NCBI GenBank assembly: GCA_051649245.1 | Contig: JBOFGS010000022.1 | Location: 1 to 29,651 of the forward strand | Reading direction: 5' to 3' | DNA length: 29,651 nt | From: Brevinema_A sp051649245 | Lineage (GTDB): Bacteria > Spirochaetota > Brevinematia > Brevinematales > Brevinemataceae | Shown: in pieces, positions 23,533 to 29,651 of the stretch | Numbering within the stretch: position 1 is the stretch's first letter | How the letters are laid out: each line of letters begins with the position of its first letter | The notes under the pieces: model-generated | Told to the model about the DNA's origin: nothing | Seen by the model: only the letters and a program-made list of their open reading frames with translations | Databases searched by the model: none | Program-made: the position numbers and the translations under genes

Positions 23533-25179
23533 ATGATTATTTTTCGCTTATTAGTCATATTATTGTTTATCTCATGTCAAAAAATACCGTTTGATAGCAT
23601 CCCAAATTCGGTGCTATTAACAAACTCAACACCATACGTAACAATTAATCCGTATGGCATTGCTCCATTATCAGCAGAACTACATCTTGCTAAGGCTGTT
23701 GATGATTTAACAATCACCGTAAAAGGACAAGATAGTGTAGATTCTGATATAAGCTATACTTGGAACAAATCATCAAATACGATTTTTCCCATTCTTGGGA
23801 TGTATTTTGATAGTACCAACACTATTATTTTGTCATCTAAAGGCAAAGAGGACAAAATCCTAAATATTGTTATTACCAACAAAAAAAGTGAATACATTAA
23901 AGATATTTCTATATTAACAAACCATAGAACAAATATTTCCGAACGAGGTAATTTCTTAACATTTTTAAATCCTGTTGGGGTACTAAAAGATTTATTTGCC
24001 ATTGATAACTATGGGAAAATTCGTTGGTATCTCCAATCAACCAATGAACTCCATGCAATGAAATTTTTTCAAACAAATAACGAAGTATATTTTTCTATTC
24101 TTGATTCTGTGATTCCACAAATCTTGACTTATTCAATGACAGGAAAATTAATCAACGTGCTAAAAGGCCCTAAAGTTAATAAATATAACACAAAAGACGC
24201 TAAAAAAAGATTCCATCATGATTTTTATATGAGAAATAATGGTAATATTTTGGTATTGGATAAGTCTCGTTATGGTGTTGAGGATGTCATCATAGAAATC
24301 GATCCTAAGGGAAAGGTATTAAAAGAAATTTTAATTGGAAATTGGATTCGAAAAACAGTCAACAGTTCTTCAAACAACAACACAGGATTAGAACAATTTA
24401 TTTTTGATTCAGAACAAAATCCTTTTGACGAATACCGTGCTACAAGTACCTATCCAGGAATGCCTAATCATAAAAATGCAATAGATTGGGCACATATCAA
24501 TGCATTAAGTTTTGATGAGGAGAGCCAAACCTTATTTTTATCGTTTCGACAGCATGGTGTTTTTGCGTTTGACTATCAAAAAGAAGAATTGAAATGGATT
24601 TTTATCCGAGATACGTACACAATTCCTACCGCCAATCTATCATTCTACAATCTTCCTGATAATGTTCAATTTGTTCATCAAATTCCAAAATTACAACCCT
24701 ACATTATTAATAACGGTCCTGATCACTCCCACGCAATTACATGGCTTTCTAACAATCAATGGATGGTATTTGACAATTCAGGAAATGATGGAGAATTCCC
24801 CCAAGAAGGATCTCGTTTAATGGTATTTTCAATAGATGAAACAAATAAAAAAGCTAATATTCTTTGGGAATACAGACATAAAGATACCAATAACTCATTG
24901 ATTTATTCTCAAATTGTATCTGATATTGATAAAACACCTTTTAACAGTTATATAGGAACCTTTGGAACCAAAACACCTTATGTCATTGCAGAAATTGATG
25001 AAAATAAAAACACAATTTTTGATGTTCGCATTAATTTACGTGGCAGTAATGAAGAAAATGATAGCGATGTCTCCTTACCCATTGCATGTCCGACCACAAG
25101 ACTCCTACAAAACGGAATCGTCTTATATCGATCAGAATATCAATCTATCTATCCTTCTCCCTATCAATCAATTGATTAA
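23533..25179 (+). CDS. Arylsulfotransferase (ASST)-like lipoprotein
   Basis: A 548-residue predicted lipoprotein: signal MIIFRLLVILLFIS then C15. Residues about 35-120 look like the N-terminal beta-sandwich of ASST, followed by a beta-propeller. The ASST catalytic set is present: H229 in RFHHDF, H321 in DWAHINAL, R339 in LSFRQHG and H400 in DHSHAITW. From memory of the E. coli-type enzyme (H252, H356, R374, H436), the 18-residue H-to-R spacing is identical. That family transfers sulfuryl groups between phenolic compounds in the periplasm through a sulfohistidine. No dsbL/dsbI-like partners lie nearby. The context gives no substrate. The assignment to the ASST fold is fairly sure; activity is inferred. 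Confidence 0.8.
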   Translation: MIIFRLLVILLFISCQKIPFDSIPNSVLLTNSTPYVTINPYGIAPLSAELHLAKAVDDLTITVKGQDSVDSDISYTWNKSSNTIFPILGMYFDSTNTIILSSKGKEDKILNIVITNKKSEYIKDISILTNHRTNISERGNFLTFLNPVGVLKDLFAIDNYGKIRWYLQSTNELHAMKFFQTNNEVYFSILDSVIPQILTYSMTGKLINVLKGPKVNKYNTKDAKKRFHHDFYMRNNGNILVLDKSRYGVEDVIIEIDPKGKVLKEILIGNWIRKTVNSSSNNNTGLEQFIFDSEQNPFDEYRATSTYPGMPNHKNAIDWAHINALSFDEESQTLFLSFRQHGVFAFDYQKEELKWIFIRDTYTIPTANLSFYNLPDNVQFVHQIPKLQPYIINNGPDHSHAITWLSNNQWMVFDNSGNDGEFPQEGSRLMVFSIDETNKKANILWEYRHKDTNNSLIYSQIVSDIDKTPFNSYIGTFGTKTPYVIAEIDENKNTIFDVRINLRGSNEENDSDVSLPIACPTTRLLQNGIVLYRSEYQSIYPSPYQSID

Positions 25180-25214
25180 AAAAAACACACCCCAAATGGG
25201 GTGTGTTTTTTTTT
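25178..25214. terminator. Bidirectional terminator between ASST-like gene and lepB
   Basis: A8-CACACCCC (25178-25193) pairs with GGGGTGTG-T8 (25198-25213) around the loop AAAT. It starts within the plus-strand stop codon and lies 13 bases past the lepB stop on the other strand. Confidence 0.9.
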
Positions 25215-25226
25215 GTATAAACTTTA

Positions 25227-26213
25227 TTAGAGTTTGTTTTTGTCAAGGTTGAGCTTAAAATGGATTCGATTCAATGGCCAATAGCGAAATAAGATTCGAC
25301 CATAGATATTTTGTCTTGGTACAAAACCAAAATAACGCCCATCTTCGCTAAAATCTCTATTATCACCCATCATAAAATAATAATCATCTTTTGGTGTCCA
25401 AGTAATAATTTCTTGACGGTTTTGATAAATTTTTCCTTCAAAAAAATCTGTTCTCTTTCCAGATTCTCTCTCAATTAACATTGCTAACAAATAACGTTCA
25501 TACAGGGATGATTCATTTAAGTTAATTTCTTTTCCTTTTTGGGGGACTGTTATTTTTGGGAAACCACTAACCAGCAATTGACGAAGATCATTTACAAAAT
25601 TAGCATCCTCAAATAATCTCATATCCACATTAGGTATTTGAGATCTATTTTCTAAATACTGTACTACACGCTGATAATTAGTGTATTGCTCGTCAAACAA
25701 ATTCATCGTAATGTTTCCATAACGTTTACCACTACCATAGAGTGGTTGATTTTGAGTGACAAGAAAACCTTTATTAAGGTTTTGTCCACCAATAAATAAC
25801 TGACTATTTGTCATTGCAACTACATCACCAGGACCCGCAACAATCCTTTTTACTAAGATTTTCGGATTGGAAAAAGTATTATCTTTATTGATCAAGGATA
25901 ACGATAAAAATGTGATTAATTGATCTCCAAAAGAAGGTTTTCGCCATTCCGGAGAAACAAATACCACCATATCATTTGGTTTTGGATTAGTGAAGTTTGG
26001 TAATTTCTTGTTAAGAACAGGTATATAGGCTCCCAAACTTATTTTTTCAACCATCAATGTATCCCCTACCAACAAACTTGGTACCATTGATTGGGAAGGA
26101 ATCTGAGATGCTTCAATAATAAAAGTTCTAATTAATAATGCAAGAAAATAGGTAGAAACAAATACCTTTATATTTTCTGCTAATGATTCTCGTTTCTTAT
26201 TTTTCTTAGCCAT
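25227..26213 (-). CDS. lepB: Signal peptidase I
   Basis: Inner-membrane Ser/Lys protease that removes signal peptides. The 328 residues have one N-terminal membrane helix (about 15-33). The nucleophile is S42 in PSQSMVPSLLVGD, the general base K122 in ILVKRIVAGPGD, and box E is MGDNRDFSEDGRYFGFVP. An inserted region of about 100 residues (about 165-265), with low similarity to anything I recognise, separates boxes D and E, as in larger Gram-negative-type enzymes. It ends the malQ-side minus-strand cluster, 18 bases after ispF. The ribosome site is weak (GAGAG). Confidence 0.94.
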   Translation of the reverse strand: MAKKNKKRESLAENIKVFVSTYFLALLIRTFIIEASQIPSQSMVPSLLVGDTLMVEKISLGAYIPVLNKKLPNFTNPKPNDMVVFVSPEWRKPSFGDQLITFLSLSLINKDNTFSNPKILVKRIVAGPGDVVAMTNSQLFIGGQNLNKGFLVTQNQPLYGSGKRYGNITMNLFDEQYTNYQRVVQYLENRSQIPNVDMRLFEDANFVNDLRQLLVSGFPKITVPQKGKEINLNESSLYERYLLAMLIERESGKRTDFFEGKIYQNRQEIITWTPKDDYYFMMGDNRDFSEDGRYFGFVPRQNIYGRILFRYWPLNRIHFKLNLDKNKL

Positions 26214-26231
26214 ACAACTCTCATTTAGATA

Positions 26232-26693
26232 TTATTTATCAATAAAAAGCACATTTACATAAGCTTCTATTGTGTTAATTTTGGTATTTTCCGTTGTTTT
26301 CCCACGTACAGAAATCTTATCTAGAGGTAAATTTAATAATGCTGAAATATTTTGTTTGATTTCTGAAACATAGGGAGAAATTTTTGGTCGGTCGCAAATA
26401 ACTACAATATCAATATTACTGATAGTATAATTTTCTAAAGAGTTATATGCATAGATAACAAATTCTTTACTATTTTTATTTTTATTTTTTGGATCCGTAT
26501 TAGAAAAAACAATGCCTATATCTGTACCTTGAACACTAAGCAACGCATCTGTGAGTGCATGATAAATAACATCACCATCAGAGTGTGCTCCGTCGATTTT
26601 TAGATTGTTGGAAATTGATACACCACCACAAACAACTATCCCATCTGTTTCTGTTATCATTCTATGTAAATCGTATCCCAGAGCAATTCTCAT
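26232..26693 (-). CDS. ispF: 2-C-methyl-D-erythritol 2,4-cyclodiphosphate synthase
   Basis: MEP-pathway enzyme making the cyclic diphosphate intermediate for isoprenoids. The 153 residues match the family (about 155-160). Metal ligands are D8 and H10 in GYDLHR, and the conserved histidine motif is DGAHSDGDVIYHALTDALL. Also present are DIGIVFSNTDP and the C-terminal ISVRGKTTENT, where most members have KATT. ATG lies 1 base after the stop of the PIN/TRAM gene, indicating coupling; no separate good ribosome site is seen. It implies isoprenoid synthesis by the MEP rather than the mevalonate route. Confidence 0.95.
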   Translation of the reverse strand: MRIALGYDLHRMITETDGIVVCGGVSISNNLKIDGAHSDGDVIYHALTDALLSVQGTDIGIVFSNTDPKNKNKNSKEFVIYAYNSLENYTISNIDIVVICDRPKISPYVSEIKQNISALLNLPLDKISVRGKTTENTKINTIEAYVNVLFIDK

Positions 26694-26694
26694 C

Positions 26695-27681
26695 TTAAAT
26701 CAACACCTCTGTAAAAATAATTCTTCCGGCAGATGTTTGAAGCATACTGGTTACTTGAACTTTCATTTTTTTACCAACGAGAGATGCTCCATTTGCCACC
26801 ACAACCATTGTTCCATCTGCAAGATATCCAACACCTTGTCCTTGTTCTTTTCCTTCTTTGACAATATCAAGCTCTAGTTCTTCACCAGGTAAAAGAACAG
26901 GTTTAAGAGCATTGACCAAATCATTAATATTCAAAACCTCAACACCTTCAATGCGTGCAATTTTATTTAAATTATAATCATTTGTAAATACAGCATAATG
27001 TTTTTCTTTGGCGAGAGCAATCAACTTAGAATCAACACCTTTGATCTCAGGATAATCTTTAGGGACGATTTTGAGATTGATATTTTTTTGTTCATGCAGT
27101 TGGTTTAAAACATCTAATCCTCTTCGTGCACGACTCCGTTTAATTGTATCTTGAGAATCAGCAAGTGCTTGTATTTCATTTAATACAAACTTTGGCACAA
27201 TCAACATTCCAGAAATAAAACCCGTAGCAACCATATCATTGATACGACCATCAATAATGACACTTGTATCTAACAATTTTAAATCAAAAGGATTTTCAGA
27301 TCGAGAAGTACTACCACCAGAGGGAAATTGTAACACACTAGCAGGCTGTACTGCAGACATTAGCGGCATATAATATCCTAGATATCCAAAACAAGCAACC
27401 AAATAAGGCTCAAAATTAACAGGAAATTCTTGAGGATAAATCATCTTAATTAAAGACCAAACTAATTTTCCTGAAAAAAATCCAGCAATAAAGCCTATTT
27501 GTGAGAACAAATAAAGCCCTCTTTTTGCAAAAAAGAGATGCTCCATGACCAACGTCAAAAAAATACTTACTAATGCAACGACTAAAACCCATGGATTATG
27601 TCCATTTTGTATAAAATCGATGATTCCAGCTACAATAAAGAAAATTATGACAAATCGATGCTTGTGCCATATTTCTATCAT
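26695..27681 (-). CDS. YacL-like membrane protein with PIN and TRAM domains
   Basis: 328 residues. The N-terminal ~115 hold about four hydrophobic segments. A PIN nuclease-like domain spans about 133-245, with LLDTSVIIDGRI (acidic D138), FVLNEIQALADSQDTIKRSRARRGLDVL, VDSKLIALAKEKHYAVFTNDYNLNKIA and VLNINDLVNALKP. A TRAM RNA-binding domain follows (about 255-328; GKEQGQGVGYLADGTMVVVANG). Bacillus YacL has the same layout and also lies next to isoprenoid (ispD/ispF) genes. Acidic PIN residues are kept, so RNase activity is possible; the family's role is poorly defined. AGGAG lies 9 bases before ATG, across a poly-T stretch. Confidence 0.92.
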   Translation of the reverse strand: MIEIWHKHRFVIIFFIVAGIIDFIQNGHNPWVLVVALVSIFLTLVMEHLFFAKRGLYLFSQIGFIAGFFSGKLVWSLIKMIYPQEFPVNFEPYLVACFGYLGYYMPLMSAVQPASVLQFPSGGSTSRSENPFDLKLLDTSVIIDGRINDMVATGFISGMLIVPKFVLNEIQALADSQDTIKRSRARRGLDVLNQLHEQKNINLKIVPKDYPEIKGVDSKLIALAKEKHYAVFTNDYNLNKIARIEGVEVLNINDLVNALKPVLLPGEELELDIVKEGKEQGQGVGYLADGTMVVVANGASLVGKKMKVQVTSMLQTSAGRIIFTEVLI

Positions 27682-27698
27682 AAAAAAAAACTCCTACT

Positions 27699-27729
27699 CT
27701 AGAATAGAATAGTATATTAACTATTCTAG
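27699..27729. repeat. Inverted repeat in the malQ to PIN/TRAM gap
   Basis: CTAGAATAG (27699-27707) and CTATTCTAG (27721-27729) form a perfect 9-bp inverted repeat with a 13-base spacer. On the minus-strand transcript it precedes the PIN/TRAM gene's ribosome site. It has no directly adjacent T tract, so it is more likely a 5' hairpin or operator than a terminator. Confidence 0.4.
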
Positions 27730-27757
27730 CATACTTTATTAAGAAACACAAGATATT

Positions 27758-29233
27758 TTAATGAATTATCCGATTTGAATCTTTTGTAAGTTGAGACAGC
27801 CATTTGCGAATTTGAGAATTGGGTAAAAATTCTAATCTCCATTTCCAATTCTCACCAAGTAATGAGGGAGTGTTGATACGAGCCGTATTGTCAAGACCCA
27901 TAAGATCTTGCATTGTTGTCATTGCAATATTTGCTCTTGATTTCCAAACATTTTCTATAAAAGCAAAAGAAATACTTTGTTTAGAAATATCATGAATCAT
28001 AAAATATTTTTTTGCTTTTTCAAGAAAATCATAATTTTCTTTTTTCTTAGCCCAACCTTCTACCGTATCATTATCATGCGTGGCAGTATAATATACACAA
28101 TTTTCAGAAACATAATCAGGAGAATGAGGAGAAACATCTTCTCCATCAAACGCAAATAACAAAACTTTCATATTAGGAAAACCTGTAAACGCAATCAAAT
28201 CTTCAACATTTTTGTTAATAACACCCAAATCTTCAACAATAACTTGAGCTTGAGGACATTGTTGTTTGAATACTGTAAAAAGCTCTTTTCCCAAAGCTGG
28301 AACCCAATGACCTTTTTCTGCTGTTTTTTGATTTTTGTCTACAGACCAATAAGATTCAAAACCACGAAAATGATCTATACGTAAAACATGATACATCTTC
28401 AATGACTCATTAATACGATCCAACCACCATTTAAAACCATCATTTTTGATCATTTCCCAATCATAGAGAGGATTGCCCCATAATTGACCTGATTTACTGA
28501 AATAATCTGGTGGAACACCTGCTACAGATGTTGATTTACCTGACTCATCCAATTGAAAATATTCCGGATTTGCCCAAACATCACAAGAATCTTCGGCAAC
28601 AAACATAGGAATATCTCCAATAAATTCAATACCTTTAAAATCAGCATATTCCTTTAATGCAAACCATTGTTCAAAAAACTCTGCTTGCATAAAAATATGA
28701 AATCGTTTTTCATCTTGAATCTTATCAGATAATTCTTTTGTTAGTGAACGTTTTGTATTTGCTTCCTCCCAATCAACTCGCGAACGAAATTGAAAATATG
28801 ATTTCAATGCCATGAACGTTGAAAAATCATCTAACCACCAATATTTCTCTAACACTTCCTCAACTTGTATCTCACTAAAATGGCTATTCTCAAATGCTTT
28901 ACGAAGTAATGGATATTTCTCTTGCCACAATTTCTCATAGTCTATATGAGTAGATCTTTGCATAATTGTCATGTCTTTTTGATCCAACCATCCTTTGCAG
29001 ATAAGTCGATACAAATCAATAAAATAAGGATTTCCTGCATAAGAGGAAAAACTTTGATAAGGGGAATCCCCATAAGATGTTACACCCATTGGAAGAATTT
29101 GCCAATAATGCTGATTAGTTTCTACTAAGAAATCAACAAATTGATATGCCTGATCACCAAGCGTACCAATGATTTCGTTACCGGGAAGAGAAAAAATAGG
29201 CATTATAATACCTGAAGATCTACGATTTAGCAT
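27758..29233 (-). CDS. malQ: 4-alpha-glucanotransferase (amylomaltase)
   Basis: GH77 disproportionating enzyme that transfers alpha-1,4-glucan segments between maltodextrins. The 491 residues match bacterial amylomaltases. The N-terminus has RRSSGIIMPIFSLPG and WQILPMGVTSYGDSPYQSFSSYAGNPYFIDL. The nucleophile is D287 in LRIDHFRGFESYW, the acid/base E334 in VIVEDLGVI, and the third acid D387 in ATHDNDT. AGGAG lies 6 bases before ATG. It is the first gene of a minus-strand run with the PIN/TRAM gene, ispF and lepB, though the 76-base gap could hold a separate promoter. With glgB it supports glycogen or maltodextrin metabolism. Confidence 0.96.
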   Translation of the reverse strand: MLNRRSSGIIMPIFSLPGNEIIGTLGDQAYQFVDFLVETNQHYWQILPMGVTSYGDSPYQSFSSYAGNPYFIDLYRLICKGWLDQKDMTIMQRSTHIDYEKLWQEKYPLLRKAFENSHFSEIQVEEVLEKYWWLDDFSTFMALKSYFQFRSRVDWEEANTKRSLTKELSDKIQDEKRFHIFMQAEFFEQWFALKEYADFKGIEFIGDIPMFVAEDSCDVWANPEYFQLDESGKSTSVAGVPPDYFSKSGQLWGNPLYDWEMIKNDGFKWWLDRINESLKMYHVLRIDHFRGFESYWSVDKNQKTAEKGHWVPALGKELFTVFKQQCPQAQVIVEDLGVINKNVEDLIAFTGFPNMKVLLFAFDGEDVSPHSPDYVSENCVYYTATHDNDTVEGWAKKKENYDFLEKAKKYFMIHDISKQSISFAFIENVWKSRANIAMTTMQDLMGLDNTARINTPSLLGENWKWRLEFLPNSQIRKWLSQLTKDSNRIIH

Positions 29234-29264
29234 GAGAGTCTCCTAATAATAATTTTTATATTTT

Positions 29265-29293
29265 ATTATAATATAATTAATAAATAAGAACAA
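29265..29293 (-). promoter_or_regulatory. Promoter for malQ
   Basis: On the minus strand, -35 TTGTTC (29293-29288), a 17-bp spacer and -10 TATAAT (29270-29265), with a leader of about 25 bases to ATG 29233. Confidence 0.65.
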
Positions 29294-29305
29294 CCTATAA
29301 TTCGT

Positions 29306-29455
29306 ATGAGATTATTTAAAAGAGATAAAAAATACAAAATAACGAATTTTTACAATATATCCCTTCTAAAAATGCCAATAAAAATCAGGGTTCATCCAGA
29401 TATAAATATTTATGATACTACATTAGTAATTGTGCATGTTTCTAAAAATAAGTGA
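29306..29455 (+). CDS. Small ORF of doubtful status (49 aa)
   Basis: The only open frame of note in the 329-base gap between malQ and the tRNA gene, which otherwise holds just the two promoters. It encodes a basic peptide starting MRLFKRDKKYKITNFYN and ending VIVHVSKNK. There is no Shine-Dalgarno before the ATG, and the frame could be random in AT-rich DNA or a remnant of a longer gene. Confidence 0.15.
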   Translation: MRLFKRDKKYKITNFYNISLLKMPIKIRVHPDINIYDTTLVIVHVSKNK

Positions 29456-29520
29456 AAAACATTAGATATGAGACCAAAAATAATAAATTTTATATTCATA
29501 AATATAAATCAACAAAACTA

Positions 29521-29549
29521 TTGACAAACAATTTAAAATATCTTATAAT
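29521..29549 (+). promoter_or_regulatory. Consensus promoter for tRNA-Tyr
   Basis: Perfect -35 TTGACA (29521-29526), a 17-bp spacer and perfect -10 TATAAT (29544-29549). The transcript should start near 29556, only a few bases before the mature tRNA 5' end at 29563. Confidence 0.9.
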
Positions 29550-29562
29550 TATTATAAATAAT

Positions 29563-29644
29563 GCAGGGATGCCCGAGCGGCCAAAGGGAGCAGACTGTAA
29601 ATCTGCCGGCATCGCCTTCGAAGGTTCGAATCCTTCTCCCTGCA
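29563..29644 (+). tRNA. tRNA-Tyr (anticodon GTA)
   Basis: A complete cloverleaf. Acceptor GCAGGGA (29563-29569) pairs with TCCCTGC (29637-29643), with discriminator A at 29644. The anticodon stem GCAGA/TCTGC encloses CTGTAAA with GTA at 29597-29599. The class II variable arm (29607-29619) has GGC/GCC pairing, as expected for bacterial tRNA-Tyr. The T arm is GAAGG-TTCGAAT-CCTTC (29620-29636). CCA is not encoded, so it must be added by CCA-adding enzyme. More tRNA genes may follow beyond the window. Confidence 0.97.
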
Positions 29645-29651
29645 ATAAAAA

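Noticed and set aside
28922..29128. 68-codon plus-strand frame within malQ
   Set aside because: It is antisense to conserved amylomaltase codons and lacks any start signal.

Overview
The window reads as a chromosomal segment of an AT-rich spirochaete. The best evidence is a tandem pair of FlaB-type periplasmic flagellin genes (7086-9008). Supporting evidence is a set of signal-peptide or lipoprotein genes of spirochaetal character, including a TPR/NHL/vWA protein. The very low GC and host-associated style would fit lineages such as Brevinema or Brachyspira, but the genus is a guess. There is no rRNA, CRISPR array, prophage or insertion sequence. Gene density is high, and nearly all long frames have good Shine-Dalgarno sites.

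Layout. 1-130 is the tail of an upstream gene. 181-1647 (minus) is a coiled-coil protein of unknown function. 1836-6900 (plus) is a compact housekeeping run: murI, a SurA-like chaperone gene, nusB, mazG and recG. 7086-9008 (plus) holds two flagellin genes. 9096-11457 (minus) holds two paralogous DAACS-family symporters. 11662-14963 (plus) is ileS-lspA. 15012-18841 (minus) encodes the TPR/NHL/vWA protein, coaE and a SpoIID-like lipoprotein. 19056-20630 (plus) has two exported proteins of unknown function. 20692-22821 (minus) is glgB. 23019-25179 (plus) is a ferritin-like gene followed by an arylsulfotransferase-like lipoprotein. 25227-29233 (minus) is malQ, a YacL-like PIN/TRAM gene, ispF and lepB. 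The window closes with a tRNA-Tyr(GTA) behind a consensus promoter.

How the genes connect. MurI (D-glutamate), the SpoIID-like protein, LspA and LepB serve cell wall and envelope biogenesis, and they sit beside genes for exported proteins. GlgB and MalQ belong to alpha-glucan storage and turnover, at two separate loci. CoaE and IspF make CoA and isoprenoid precursors.

Regulation that can be read directly. Several sigma-70-type promoters have 16-18 bp spacers. Five convergent gene junctions each carry a symmetric hairpin with an A tract on one side and a T tract on the other, so each should terminate both strands. Three sites share a sigma-28-like form, T(A/C)AAG-N16-(G/T/A)CCGATA, all with the same spacing. 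They lie upstream of the first flagellin, the SpoIID-like lipoprotein and the acidic-repeat exported protein, which suggests a small motility regulon. Upstream of the arylsulfotransferase gene, a terminator-like hairpin contains the next gene's Shine-Dalgarno in its 3' arm and a promoter -10 in its loop.

I see no clear new defence or mobile system. The most interesting items are the shared sigma-28-like promoter geometry, the nested terminator/promoter/Shine-Dalgarno element, the TPR-NHL-vWA protein and the two symporters with altered ion-site motifs.
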